Shown here: piece by piece, positions 24,014 to 32,615 of the stretch
How the letters are laid out: every line of letters begins with the position of its first letter
Numbering within the stretch: the first letter of the stretch is position 1
Source: an uncultured Lentisphaeria bacterium
GTDB taxonomy: Bacteria; Verrucomicrobiota; Lentisphaeria; Oligosphaerales; Oligosphaeraceae
NCBI GenBank assembly: GCA_934661755.1
Contig: CAKUJM010000023.1
Coordinates: 1 to 45,835, forward strand
Direction: 5' to 3'
DNA: 45,835 nucleotides
Program-made: the position numbers and the translations under genes
The notes under the pieces: model-generated
Databases searched by the model: none
Told to the model about the DNA's origin: nothing
Seen by the model: only the letters and a program-made list of their open reading frames with translations

Positions 24014-26200
24014 ATGCCCGAAACCACACCGTTGTCATACAGCAGCTTTCCGCGTCTGGTCGCAATCGAGTGCAGCGACGACGGCGCCCTGGAGCTGTTC
24101 GAACGCGGGCGGTCCGGCCAGGTGCGCGCCTTCTCCGGGGATTTCCGGCCATGGCTGCTGGCCGCGGACGCGCAATTGGCGTCCATGCTGGCGGGCAGTT
24201 GCGCCATCGAGGACCTTGACGGCGAGGGATCGATGCGGAGCATCGTGTTTTTCCCGGACCGCGGCGCCTATGACGCCGCAGTCAAGCAGCTACGGGAGAT
24301 GACAGGGCTTGCGCCGTCGTCGCCCAACGCGCCTTACCGGATCTTCAGCGACCTGGTCCAGCAGGCGATGATCCTGCAGCGGCTGCGGCTTTTCCACGAT
24401 CTGGACTTCGAGGAGCTGGTGCGGCTGCAGCTGGACATCGAATGCCACAGCGGCGATCCGCAGCGCTTTTGCGACGCCGCCCGTGCCGAGGATGTGATCA
24501 CCCTGATTTCCCTGAAAACCAGCACCGGGCGCGAGGAATGCCTCTCGCTGGACGAATGCGGCGGCGAAAAGGCGCTGCTGCAACGGGCATTCGAGCTGAT
24601 CCGCCAATGCGATCCGGACGTCATCGAGGGGCACAACCTCTGCAATTTCGACTTCGACTACATTGAGAAGCGCTGCCGGCGCCACCGCATTCCTTTTGCC
24701 ATCGGCCGTGGCGGCCGCCCGGCGACCTCCCGCCCCAGCGTGATCAACATTGCCGAAAAGCGCATCAACTACCGGCGGTGGAATGTATATGGCCGCCATG
24801 TCGTCGACACCTACCATCTGGTGCAGCTGGCGGATGTCTCGCGGCGGGACATGGAGAGCTACTCGCTCAAATATTGCGCCAGGTACTATGGCATCGCCCG
24901 TCCCGGCCGCGTATATGTCGACGGCGCCCAGATCAGCCGGATGTACCAGGAGGAGCCGGCCAGGCTCAAGGAGTACTGCCTCGACGACGTCCGGGAGACG
25001 GACGGCCTTTCCCGGCTGCTCTCCCCCAGCTGGTTCTACCAGACCCGCCTGCTGCCATTGAGCTACCAGAGCTGCGTCGTGCGCGGCAACGCCACCCGGA
25101 TCGACGCCATGCTTTGCGCCGGCTACCTCACCATGCGGCACGCGCTGCCCCGCCCCAAGCCGCCCTTCCCATACGAAGGCGCGCTGACGGAGGCCACCCG
25201 CACCGGGGTGTTCTCGCCCGTCTGGCACATCGATGTGCGCAGCCTCTATCCCTCCGTCATCCTGGCCAATGGCTGGACGCCGTCGTCCGACCACCTCGGG
25301 CTCTTCCTGGAACAGCTCCGGACGCTGCGGGATTTCCGGCTGGCCGCCAAGGACGCCGCCCGGAAGGCCGCCGCCGATGGGCGCCGCGAGCACTTCAACG
25401 CCCTCCAGGCCAGCTTCAAGATCCTGATCAATTCCTTCTATGGATACCTCGGATTCGCCCAGGGGACCTTCAACGACTACGCCATGGCCGCCAATGTCAC
25501 CGCCGCCGGACGGAAAATCCTCTCCACCATGAACGAGGAGCTGAAAAAGGAGGGCGCCAGCGTGGTGGAAATGGATACCGACGGCATCTACTTCGTCCCG
25601 CCCGGCGATGCCGGCACCCCAGATGACATGCGGGAGCGGATCCAGCGCGCCCTGCCCGATGGCATTGAAATCGAGCTTGACGGCATCTACGACGCCATCT
25701 TCTGCTACAAGAGCAAGAATTACGCCCTCAAGGAAACAGACGGGCAGATCCGGCTGCATGGCGCGGCGCTGCGTTCACGCGGCCTGGAGCCATTCCAGCG
25801 CCGTTTTGTGCGCGAGGCGGTGGCGCTGCGGCTCGACCGTCAGGACGACAAGCTTGAGCCGCTGTATGAGAAATATCGCGACGACATCGAGAACCACCGT
25901 CTGCCCCTGGAGGATTTCATGAAACGGGAGTTCCTCACCCAGAATGTCGACGCCTACCGCAAGGCATTGTCGTCCGGAAAGGGCAGGCGTGCGGCCGCGT
26001 ATGAGCTGGCGGCGCGGTCCCGGCATGAGCTGAAATCCGGCGACGCGGTCACATACTACGTCACTGGCGGCAAGAAAAGCGTCGCGGTGGCCGATTTCGC
26101 CAAGCTGAAGGAGGAATCCGACCCGGCGGTGCGGGACGAGAACATCCCATTCTATCTGGACAAGCTCAAGGGGCTGTATGACAAGTTCCTGGATTCGTGA
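24014..26200 (+). CDS. polB: Family B DNA polymerase with proofreading exonuclease
   Basis: A 728-residue polymerase. The exonuclease domain carries LDIEC (ExoI), EGHNLCNFDFDYI (ExoII) and YCLDDVRET (ExoIII). The polymerase motifs are HIDVRSLYPSVIL (motif A), FKILINSFYGYLG (motif B) and VVEMDTDGIYF (motif C, with DTDG instead of the usual DTDS). It is shorter than E. coli Pol II (783). The ATG at 24014 has GGAGG seven bases upstream and is preferred to the in-frame ATG at 23945. Related enzymes in Gram-negative bacteria act in repair and damage bypass rather than chromosome replication. The gene stands alone on the plus strand, ending convergently with the UbiB-type gene. Confidence 0.9.
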   Translation: MPETTPLSYSSFPRLVAIECSDDGALELFERGRSGQVRAFSGDFRPWLLAADAQLASMLAGSCAIEDLDGEGSMRSIVFFPDRGAYDAAVKQLREMTGLAPSSPNAPYRIFSDLVQQAMILQRLRLFHDLDFEELVRLQLDIECHSGDPQRFCDAARAEDVITLISLKTSTGREECLSLDECGGEKALLQRAFELIRQCDPDVIEGHNLCNFDFDYIEKRCRRHRIPFAIGRGGRPATSRPSVINIAEKRINYRRWNVYGRHVVDTYHLVQLADVSRRDMESYSLKYCARYYGIARPGRVYVDGAQISRMYQEEPARLKEYCLDDVRETDGLSRLLSPSWFYQTRLLPLSYQSCVVRGNATRIDAMLCAGYLTMRHALPRPKPPFPYEGALTEATRTGVFSPVWHIDVRSLYPSVILANGWTPSSDHLGLFLEQLRTLRDFRLAAKDAARKAAADGRREHFNALQASFKILINSFYGYLGFAQGTFNDYAMAANVTAAGRKILSTMNEELKKEGASVVEMDTDGIYFVPPGDAGTPDDMRERIQRALPDGIEIELDGIYDAIFCYKSKNYALKETDGQIRLHGAALRSRGLEPFQRRFVREAVALRLDRQDDKLEPLYEKYRDDIENHRLPLEDFMKREFLTQNVDAYRKALSSGKGRRAAAYELAARSRHELKSGDAVTYYVTGGKKSVAVADFAKLKEESDPAVRDENIPFYLDKLKGLYDKFLDS

Positions 26201-26211
26201 GAACCTGAATC

Positions 26212-26235
26212 GGTGAAGCTGGCTCTTTTGCGCCA
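26212..26235 (+). repeat. Dispersed intergenic repeat between polB and ubiB
   Basis: GGTGAAGCTGG, CTCTTTTGCGCCA matches the consensus of the copies at 18131 and 23853. It starts 11 bases after the polB stop and sits between two convergent genes, where it could affect 3' ends. Confidence 0.6.
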
Positions 26236-26275
26236 TTGCGCCATGGCATCGGCCTCGCCGGCTTCGCGGATTGCG

Positions 26276-27853
26276 TCACTTCGAAATGATCACCGCCGAA
26301 GCCACCATGGCGATGGCCAGCAGCAGCGCGGACAGCAGGATGCTCCACGCCAGCCGCTGGCTGGATTTCCTCAGCTGCAATGCCAGCCGGGCGACATCCT
26401 CCTGTTCATGGCGGATCTTCAGCCTGCCGTCGATGAGCTGCTGCAAAGCTGGAGTGATCATCCCCGGCAGCCCCATGAGGCATTCTTCCCAGTCGCTCGC
26501 GCCGGCGAATATCTGCCGGATGCGGGACATGAGGTCGAACTTCCGCAGTGTCTGACGGAGGATGAATGGCCGCAACTGCTGGTAGATATTGAACTGGGGC
26601 GCAATTTGGCGCCCGAAGGCCTCGGCGTATCCCATGGCCTTGACGATTTCATAGAAATGCGGCTTGAGGCAGAGATGATAGCGGCGGCATATCGAATAGA
26701 AGTCGCCGATGAAGTCCACTATGCATAGCTCGGCGACATTCCCCCGCAGATGGCGGTCCACCAGCGCCCCCAGATCGCACTCCAGGCTGTCCATGTCCGG
26801 CTTGTCCGACAGCTCGACCAGCTCCAGCACCAGCCGGGTCATTTCATGGCTGTCACTGGAGAACATCGCCGCCACACCCCGCGCCATGATCTGCCGTTCG
26901 CGCACGGTGATGCGCCCCATGCTCCCGAAATCCACATAGCACAGCCGGTTGCCGGGCATCACGAAGATATTGCCCGGATGGGGGTCGGCATGGAAGAAGC
27001 CGTAGTCGAATACCTGCTCCAGCAACAGCCGGATGCCATTCTCCGCCAGCCGCTGCAGATCAACCCCGCTTCTGACGATCGCATCCAGGTCATTGCCGCG
27101 GATGCCGTCGATGAAATCCATCACGATGATGTTGTCGGTGCAATACTGCTTGCAGGGATGCGGGATCACCAGGGCGTCGTCACGGCCATGCTGCCGGATG
27201 AACACCTCCATATTGGCGACCTCGCCGTGGAAATCCACTTCACGCATCAGCCGGTCGGCGAAGGTCTCGACCATACTGGCCAGGTGGAAGATCCGGCATT
27301 GCGGGACGTCGTGTTCCACGCGGGCAACAATATACGACAGGATCTCCAGATCCACCGCCATCTGCTTCTCGATTCCCGGCCGGCGGACCTTGACAAACAC
27401 CTTCCGGCCATCCTTGAGCACCGCGCGATAGCCCTGCGCCATCGAGGCGGCGCCGACTGGCTGGCGGCTGAAATCCTGGAATATCTCTCCGATGTCGGCG
27501 TGCAGGTCATTCCGGATGATCTGCCGGACCTGCTCAAAGGGGATCGGCGGCACCTGGTCCTGCAGCTTCTTGAGCTCGTTGATGATCCCCTGCGGAAGGA
27601 TGTCCTCGCGGCATGAGAACAACTGCCCCAGCTTGATGAAGGTCGGCCCCAGCTCCGCCAGGGTGTCACGGATGCGCGAGCTGCCCTGCTCCGGCACTGC
27701 GCCCAGATGCGACCAATTGCCGGGACGGTAGATGCGCACATCACGGAACAAGTAGCCAAAGCCATTCTTCAGCAGGATGTTCACTATCTGGCGATACCGG
27801 TTGATATGCCGATAGGTCTGCGATATGCTCCGGATGGTGTTGATGATTGCCAT
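26276..27853 (-). CDS. ubiB: UbiB/ABC1-family atypical kinase
   Basis: A 525-residue member of the ABC1/UbiB family. The characteristic KxGQ motif is in TFIKLGQLFSC, and the alanine-rich nucleotide loop is GAASMAQGYRA. The VAIK-type lysine is in FVKVRRPG, the catalytic block is FHADPHPGN and the metal-binding motif is VDFGSMG. Two C-terminal membrane helices (LAWSILLSALLLAIAMVASA) place it in the inner membrane. In other bacteria UbiB supports ubiquinone synthesis or extraction; in an anaerobic lineage the lipid partner is uncertain. The ATG at 27853 is chosen over one ten codons earlier because MAIINTIRS matches the family start. Confidence 0.9.
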   Translation of the reverse strand: MAIINTIRSISQTYRHINRYRQIVNILLKNGFGYLFRDVRIYRPGNWSHLGAVPEQGSSRIRDTLAELGPTFIKLGQLFSCREDILPQGIINELKKLQDQVPPIPFEQVRQIIRNDLHADIGEIFQDFSRQPVGAASMAQGYRAVLKDGRKVFVKVRRPGIEKQMAVDLEILSYIVARVEHDVPQCRIFHLASMVETFADRLMREVDFHGEVANMEVFIRQHGRDDALVIPHPCKQYCTDNIIVMDFIDGIRGNDLDAIVRSGVDLQRLAENGIRLLLEQVFDYGFFHADPHPGNIFVMPGNRLCYVDFGSMGRITVRERQIMARGVAAMFSSDSHEMTRLVLELVELSDKPDMDSLECDLGALVDRHLRGNVAELCIVDFIGDFYSICRRYHLCLKPHFYEIVKAMGYAEAFGRQIAPQFNIYQQLRPFILRQTLRKFDLMSRIRQIFAGASDWEECLMGLPGMITPALQQLIDGRLKIRHEQEDVARLALQLRKSSQRLAWSILLSALLLAIAMVASAVIISK

Positions 27854-27862
27854 GGATTGCGA

Positions 27863-27908
27863 AACGCCGTCCCGGGAGGCCATCCCCCGGCCTCGCCGTG
27901 ACGGCGTT
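27863..27908. other. Nested hairpin just upstream of ubiB
   Basis: Outer arms AACGCCGTC (27863-27871) and GACGGCGTT (27900-27908) enclose inner arms GAGGCC (27876-27881) and GGCCTC (27889-27894). All pairs are perfect. On the minus strand it ends about ten bases before the ubiB ATG, so it could mask the ribosome binding site or act as the 3' end of the phasin-like transcript. Confidence 0.5.
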
Positions 27909-27957
27909 CATAATGGAATGGCTGCGGGGCTGCTGGCGGATTCATCGGGGCGACGCG

Positions 27958-28254
27958 CTAGCGCCCGGCCAGCTTGGCCTCCAGCTCGGCCACCCGCTTC
28001 TCCAGCTCCTCAATGCGTGCCGCCTGACCGCCAAGGCCCGGGCAATGGCGGCCGACCGCTTCCTGCACCGCCGCCTCAAGCGCCGCCTTCGCCTTCTGCC
28101 CCTCGTCAGTGAAGGTCTTCAACAGCGAAGCGCCCTCGTTCTCCGAGATCTCCGCCTTCTTCACCGCCTCGTGGACCAGCGCCGCGGCGGCATTCTTGCT
28201 CAGCGACAAGGCGCCAAGCCCCAGCAAAAACGCATTTTCCAAAATGTTCGACAT
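27958..28254 (-). CDS. Small phasin-like coiled-coil protein
   Basis: A 98-residue protein: a short hydrophobic start (ENAFLLGLGALSLSKNAAAA), then an amphipathic helix with LLKTFTDEGQKAKAALE, and a C-terminal heptad coil (RIEELEKRVAELEAKLAG). This is the pattern of small phasin-type or granule-surface proteins. No polyhydroxyalkanoate synthesis genes are seen here, so the function is uncertain. The ATG at 28254 is used; an earlier in-frame start at 28377 would run through the end of the antitoxin gene. Confidence 0.65.
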   Translation of the reverse strand: MSNILENAFLLGLGALSLSKNAAAALVHEAVKKAEISENEGASLLKTFTDEGQKAKAALEAAVQEAVGRHCPGLGGQAARIEELEKRVAELEAKLAGR

Positions 28255-28327
28255 GATCCTATTTCTCCTATGACAGGGTGGGTGGACGGGACGGGTATGC
28301 GAGGATGGCGGGTGGATGGCGAATTGG

Positions 28328-28576
28328 TCATTCGCCCTTCTTCTCTCCGGAAGGCGGTTCCGCATTTTCGGAGCCATCTTCCTGCCTGCGGCAGCCGAGG
28401 CTGCTGTTCAGGCCGACCTGGAAGGGGAAGCCCTGAAGCCGCACGGACTGGCGCAAAAAGATATTGAGCGCGCTGCCGAGGCTCAATCCGATTTCGCCAA
28501 ACAGCTCCTCGGCATCCTTCTTCAGACGGCTGTCCAGCCGGACACAAAAATTCACATCCTTGGTGGGGGTGGTCAT
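28328..28576 (-). CDS. RelB/DinJ-type antitoxin (orphan)
   Basis: An 82-residue protein whose first 55 residues match the RelB/DinJ ribbon-helix-helix antitoxin family (KDVNFCVRLDSRLKKDAEEL, GLSLGSALNIFLRQ, then GFPFQVGLN). The C-terminus is charged and shorter than usual. Such proteins neutralise a RelE/YafQ-type ribonuclease toxin and repress their own operon. No toxin gene is present downstream or upstream: the next gene is the phasin-like protein 73 bases away. The start is fixed by GGAGG seven bases upstream. The promoter and operator at 28639-28677 fit autoregulation. Confidence 0.8.
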   Translation of the reverse strand: MTTPTKDVNFCVRLDSRLKKDAEELFGEIGLSLGSALNIFLRQSVRLQGFPFQVGLNSSLGCRRQEDGSENAEPPSGEKKGE

Positions 28577-28638
28577 GGCTATTCCTCCAATGTGCGCAGT
28601 TGCCACGGCATGGCGCCGCTGATTTGGCAATCGGCGAC

Positions 28639-28677
28639 AATGTAATGCATCAAACATGCATTGCAAATACAATGCAT
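28639..28677 (-). promoter_or_regulatory. Promoter with palindromic operator of the antitoxin gene
   Basis: On the minus strand TTGCAA (28661-28666) and TACATT (28639-28644) form a -35/-10 pair with 16-base spacing. The perfect palindrome ATGCATTG-6-CAATGCAT (28656-28677) overlaps the -35 box, and a further half-site AATGCAT lies at 28644-28650. This is what is expected for a ribbon-helix-helix antitoxin binding its own promoter. Confidence 0.6.
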
Positions 28678-28680
28678 AAG

Positions 28681-28724
28681 AAAAAGCGGAGAAAAACGGA
28701 CGGCTGCAATCCGTTTTCCTCCGC
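28681..28724 (-). terminator. Rho-independent terminator of the beta-lactamase-family lipoprotein gene
   Basis: A long stem from 28686 to 28724 (arms GCGGAG-A-AAAACGGA and TCCGTTTT-C-CTCCGC, one mismatch), with five A bases at 28681-28685, which is a T-run on the minus strand. It lies about 20 bases after the stop codon at 28745. Confidence 0.8.
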
Positions 28725-28744
28725 CTGCCCAGCCTGCCCCCGCT

Positions 28745-29980
28745 TTACTTTGTCCGTCCCGTATAGGCCTTTGCGTCACTGTTGTCGATGACGTAGCTGA
28801 AGAATTCCTTCTCCGCCTTGTTTCGTGCGGCATCCCATGGCCTGGGGTCCCCGCAAAGCTGCACGACCCACAGCTTCAGTTCCTTCCGATGCCAATTGAC
28901 CATGCAGTTCGTCCCCCAGGCGCCGCCGTGGCCGAACCATGCATCCTCCTTGTCGACTTCCGGAGCGGCAAGTCCCAGGGAGTATCCGCCCATTCCCATT
29001 GGCCGCGTCGACTTGGCAAGCAGTTCCTTGACGGTCTCTTCCTTGAGAATTCTCACGCCGTTGTCGCCCACGCCGAGGTTCATCAGCATTTTGTAGAATT
29101 TCAACTGGTCGTTTGCGGTGGTCCACAGTCCGGCGCCGGCGGAGGCGAAGACATGCGAATCGTTATATGGGCGCTGCTGCATGCTGTTTTCCCGGCGGTA
29201 TCTCGCGGGGGCGTCCTTCACGCAGTCGTACATTTCAACCTGCGTTTCCAGCTGTTTGTCGGTCGGCCAGAAGGAGCTGGAGTTCATGCCCAGGGGAGTC
29301 AGGACCCTCTCCTTGAGGAAATCCTCCCAGCGTTGTCCGGAAACCACCTCCACGATCGCGGCGCCGATATCAATTCCGGTATTGGAATACTGGCAGCCGG
29401 TCCCCGGCTCAAACAGCAGCGGCGAGGCCGCCGCAATCGCCGCGGTCTGCCGCAACGGAGCGCCGCCGCTCCATCCGCCGCCCTTCAGGTTTCCGCTCTT
29501 CGCGCAAATCTCAAACGGGAAGCCGCCGGTATGGTTCATGACCATGCGGATCGTAAGGACATTCTTCGCCAGCTTCAGCGTCTTCACGCCGTCCTTGTTG
29601 GAATCCAGAACCCACAGTTCGCGGAATTCCGGCAGGTATTTCGACACCGGATCGTCCAGGGAAATCTTCCCCTCCTCCACCAGCATCGCAACCGTCACGC
29701 CGCAAAAACCCTTGGTCTGCGAGCACTGCATGTAGACATCGTCCATCGTGATCGGACGCCGGGACGCGACATCCGCATATCCGACGCACGCGGTTTCCTG
29801 AATGCCGTCCTTGTAGAAGACGTTGATTGCACCCGGAAGCTGCCCATTCTGCACATACGGCATCAGCGCATCCTTTGCGAAGGTGGTCTTCGAGTCCACA
29901 TATCCCCGGTTCACCGACCGGCATCCGGACAATGCCGCCGCCACCGCGGCCAGAACCATGAATTTCACGAGGCGATTCAT
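28745..29980 (-). CDS. Beta-lactamase-family lipoprotein hydrolase
   Basis: A 411-residue exported lipoprotein. The signal peptide ends in the lipobox LSGC (Cys20). The serine hydrolase fold has the S-x-x-K pair in QCSQTKGFCG, Y-S-N in CQYSNTGIDIG, and an HGG triad element in WFGHGGAWGTNC. The family includes esterases, D-amino peptidases and transglycosylase-type enzymes; the substrate is not evident. It is unlike the serine hydrolase of the sugar operon (positions 7291-8721), which lacks a signal peptide. It stands alone with its own terminator. Repeat copies and the CYTH gene lie upstream. Confidence 0.85.
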   Translation of the reverse strand: MNRLVKFMVLAAVAAALSGCRSVNRGYVDSKTTFAKDALMPYVQNGQLPGAINVFYKDGIQETACVGYADVASRRPITMDDVYMQCSQTKGFCGVTVAMLVEEGKISLDDPVSKYLPEFRELWVLDSNKDGVKTLKLAKNVLTIRMVMNHTGGFPFEICAKSGNLKGGGWSGGAPLRQTAAIAAASPLLFEPGTGCQYSNTGIDIGAAIVEVVSGQRWEDFLKERVLTPLGMNSSSFWPTDKQLETQVEMYDCVKDAPARYRRENSMQQRPYNDSHVFASAGAGLWTTANDQLKFYKMLMNLGVGDNGVRILKEETVKELLAKSTRPMGMGGYSLGLAAPEVDKEDAWFGHGGAWGTNCMVNWHRKELKLWVVQLCGDPRPWDAARNKAEKEFFSYVIDNSDAKAYTGRTK

Positions 29981-30065
29981 TTATTGTCTCCTGTAACCGT
30001 TAAGGTTGATTGAAGGGAAGGCATCTGCCTCCCGCACTGGTTTTCAGAACAGTGGAGCGGTCAGG

Positions 30066-30085
30066 CCTGGCGCAAAAGTTAGCAT
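30066..30085 (-). repeat. Dispersed intergenic repeat, partial copy
   Basis: CCTGGCGCAAAAGTTAGCAT is the reverse-orientation core of the repeat seen at 18131 and 30675. It lies in the gap between the lipoprotein gene start (29980) and the CYTH gene end (30079). Confidence 0.5.
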
Positions 30086-30582
30086 GGATTTTCCGTTTTG
30101 CCATGCAATTCCGGCCAGCGTTGCGCCATGGCCAGCGCGGCATTGGCGTAGCGCCAGTCATCCGTCACTTCGCGTCCCAGCCATTGCGGGCGCTGGAATT
30201 CGAAATCCGCCGACGGAATTTCCAGTTCGGCGTTGAGACCGCCTTCCAGAGCGCCGTGGTATTCATCGATTTCCCAGGTCAATCCCGCCTCCGCGGCCGG
30301 CACGAAATACCGCGTCTTGATTATGGTTCGCGGCCCGCAGAATTGCATCAGCATCATATTGGCGTCCCCGGGCGGGATGACATACTCGAATTCGCTTCGG
30401 GCGCAGCCATTGGCCGGCCCCTTGATCGTGAGGACGGCCTTTTCGGCGGTCACGCGCACCCGCACGGATGCGCGTCCTGCGGACTCAAAGTACCCCTGGA
30501 CAATCCGGCAGCTGCGCACCGCCTGGCCGCGCCAGGACTGGTCGCCGTCCCGCAGCAGGAATTTCCTTTCGATTTCTATCAT
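30079..30582 (-). CDS. CYTH-domain protein (triphosphatase type)
   Basis: A 167-residue protein of the CYTH fold. It opens with the signature E-x-E-x-K in MIEIERKFLL and carries the alternating basic and acidic strand residues SVRVRVTAEKAVLTIKG, FEYVIPPGDA and KTRYFVP that line the tunnel. Relatives hydrolyse inorganic or thiamine triphosphate; some are adenylate cyclases. It is shorter than E. coli YgiF because the C-terminal CHAD domain is absent. Confidence 0.85.
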   Translation of the reverse strand: MIEIERKFLLRDGDQSWRGQAVRSCRIVQGYFESAGRASVRVRVTAEKAVLTIKGPANGCARSEFEYVIPPGDANMMLMQFCGPRTIIKTRYFVPAAEAGLTWEIDEYHGALEGGLNAELEIPSADFEFQRPQWLGREVTDDWRYANAALAMAQRWPELHGKTENPC

Positions 30583-30674
30583 TTTCTTGGATTCGCGAAG
30601 GAAGTTTTTTGGGCGTCAGAACGGGGAACTTTGGGTGGTCGCCCCGGGAGCATGCAAGCGGGAAATGGCGAAAT

Positions 30675-30709
30675 CCTGGCGCAAAAGCACCATCTTCACG
30701 GCTTCAGGA
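30675..30709 (-). repeat. Dispersed intergenic repeat overlapping the dnaG stop
   Basis: The sequence reads CCTGGCGCAAAAGC, ACCATCTTCACGG, CTTCAGGA. It is the fullest reverse-strand copy. The dnaG stop codon (30704-30706) lies within its last part. The degenerate copy at 38484 shares its two ends but lacks the middle. Confidence 0.6.
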
Positions 30710-32608
30710 TTTTCTCCGGAGTTGTTTTTTCTGCCTGGCCAATTCCCGAAGCCGGTTGAGGTCGGAGTAATCGCCGGGATTCTGGCTGATCTGCGCCGAC
30801 AATTCATGTTCCTGGCGGCTCAGGCGGCTTTTCCGGAGCAGCCCGAGGCAGTCGTTGAGGGCGGTGGCATAGACCGCCGGCAATTCCGGCATGCCGCCAT
30901 CGGCGTCATTGAGATCCTCGAATTGGGGGCGGGTGATGATCCTGCTCACCAGCGGGTCATTGACGGCCTCGGTCATCGGCAGATCCCGCACCATCTGCGG
31001 CCATTCGCCGTCATGGACCGCGGCGATCAGCTGCAGCAGCACCCGGGTGGCGGCCTCATCCGGCAATTCCGCCAGCAGTTCCTCATGGGCGCAAAGCTCG
31101 CGGGCGGCGTTATGGCTGTGGATGGCCAGATCCAGCAGCATCTCCAGCGCAGGATAGAGCGCGCCACGGTTGTCAAGCGCCGCCGCGGGGACGCTGAACT
31201 GGCGGTTCGCCGCCCGCTGCAGCGGCGTCATCCCGGGATGCGGCTGGCCATGGCGGCCGGCATTGCGTTTTTCATCCTGAAGCGCGTGCCGCTGCACGGC
31301 CAGCTGGGACTGGATCAGCGACTCCGGCAGCCGCAGCTGCTGCGCCAGCCATTGGCAATGGCCGACCGCCGCCATCGGATCGGTGATGGTGGCAATCGCC
31401 TGCAGCACCTCGCTGGCGACCTGGCTGTTGTCCTCCGGGGTGTTGTCCGGATGGATCATCTTCGCCATCCTGAAGACAAACGGGATGGCGGGCTCCGTCA
31501 CCGACATCATCTGCTGCAGCGCCGTCGCGCCGCCGGTGCGGAATACGCTGTCGGGGTCCTCGCCGGCCGGCAGCTGGGTGATCATCACCTGCATCCCCTC
31601 CTGCTGGAGCAGCCCGACCGTCCGGATGGTGGCCTTGACTCCGGCGGCATCGCCGTCGTAGGCCAGATGCACGCAGGGCACGCCGCTGCGCCGGAGCATG
31701 ACGGCATGATCCTGGGTGAAGGCGGTCCCCTGCCCCGCGACCGCCTGGACCAGCCCCGCCCGATGGCAGGCAATGACATCCAGCTGCCCCTCGCAAATCA
31801 GCGCCCAGCCGCATTTGCGGAAATGCGCCCGGGCGAAATTGAGTCCATAGAGGATGCGCCCCTTGTGGAAGAAGTCCGACTCCGGGCTGTTGACATACTT
31901 GCCGCCTTCGGGGGGATTGGCGCCGAATACCCGCGCCGAAAAGCCCACCACCCGCGACAGCTCGTCACAGATCGGAAACACCAGCCGATGACGAAACCGG
32001 TCGTAGCAATGATCCGGCTTCTCCGGCTTTCTGGTGACCAGCCCGACGGCCAGCAGCGCCTCGTCGCCGACCCCGCGCCGATGCGCCCAGTCGGCCAGGC
32101 TCCTCCAGGCATCCGGCGCATATCCCAGGCGGTACTTGTGAATCGTCTCCGCGTCAATCCCCCGCTCCGCCAGATATTGCCGCAGCTCTTCGGCCTCCGG
32201 CAGATTCAGGTTGCTGGCAAACCACCCCGCGGCGTCCTCCAGCAGCCGGTAGCCGTCGTCACGCTCCCGACGCCGCCGCAACGCCTCCGAATGTCCGCCG
32301 CCATCGTCGTCGCACTCCGGCATGTCGATATTGTAGCGGTTCGCCAGCCACCGCATCGCCCCGAGGTAGTCGGTATTCACCATCGCCTTGACGAAGGTCA
32401 CGATATTGCCGCCGGCGCCGCAGCCAAAGCAGTGGTAGACCTGCTTGGCGGCATTGATATGGAATGACGGCGTCTTTTCGCTGTGGAAGGGGCAGCATCC
32501 CGCGAAGTCATTGCCGCTGAGCTTTTTGAGCTCCAGGAACGACCGGGCCACTTCGACCAGGTCGGCATTGCGCATCACTTCATCGATTGTCTTTTCCGGA
32601 ATGCGCAT
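30704..32608 (-). CDS. dnaG: DNA primase DnaG
   Basis: A 634-residue bacterial replicative primase that makes RNA primers at the fork with DnaB. The N-terminal zinc-binding domain is clear: CCPFHSEKTPSFHIN (about 38-52) and YHCFGCGAGGN (about 58-68). The RNA polymerase core has YLAERGIDAETIHKYRLG and VVGFSARVFG. The Toprim domain has ICEGQLDVIACH with acidic residues and LAYDGDAAG. The last about 150 residues are the helical helicase-binding domain. The start is an ATG at 32608, eight bases after the TPR lipoprotein gene. It closes the minus-strand run from the isomerase at 37140. Confidence 0.93.
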   Translation of the reverse strand: MRIPEKTIDEVMRNADLVEVARSFLELKKLSGNDFAGCCPFHSEKTPSFHINAAKQVYHCFGCGAGGNIVTFVKAMVNTDYLGAMRWLANRYNIDMPECDDDGGGHSEALRRRRERDDGYRLLEDAAGWFASNLNLPEAEELRQYLAERGIDAETIHKYRLGYAPDAWRSLADWAHRRGVGDEALLAVGLVTRKPEKPDHCYDRFRHRLVFPICDELSRVVGFSARVFGANPPEGGKYVNSPESDFFHKGRILYGLNFARAHFRKCGWALICEGQLDVIACHRAGLVQAVAGQGTAFTQDHAVMLRRSGVPCVHLAYDGDAAGVKATIRTVGLLQQEGMQVMITQLPAGEDPDSVFRTGGATALQQMMSVTEPAIPFVFRMAKMIHPDNTPEDNSQVASEVLQAIATITDPMAAVGHCQWLAQQLRLPESLIQSQLAVQRHALQDEKRNAGRHGQPHPGMTPLQRAANRQFSVPAAALDNRGALYPALEMLLDLAIHSHNAARELCAHEELLAELPDEAATRVLLQLIAAVHDGEWPQMVRDLPMTEAVNDPLVSRIITRPQFEDLNDADGGMPELPAVYATALNDCLGLLRKSRLSRQEHELSAQISQNPGDYSDLNRLRELARQKKQLRRKS

Positions 32609-32615
32609 TGGGGAA

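Noticed and set aside
28316..28645. Plus-strand frame opposite the antitoxin, considered as a possible toxin
   Set aside because: It is antisense to the antitoxin itself, has no RelE-type motif and no start signal.
30233..32467. 744-codon plus-strand open frame
   Set aside because: It is antisense to dnaG and the CYTH gene and is produced by GC-rich codon bias.
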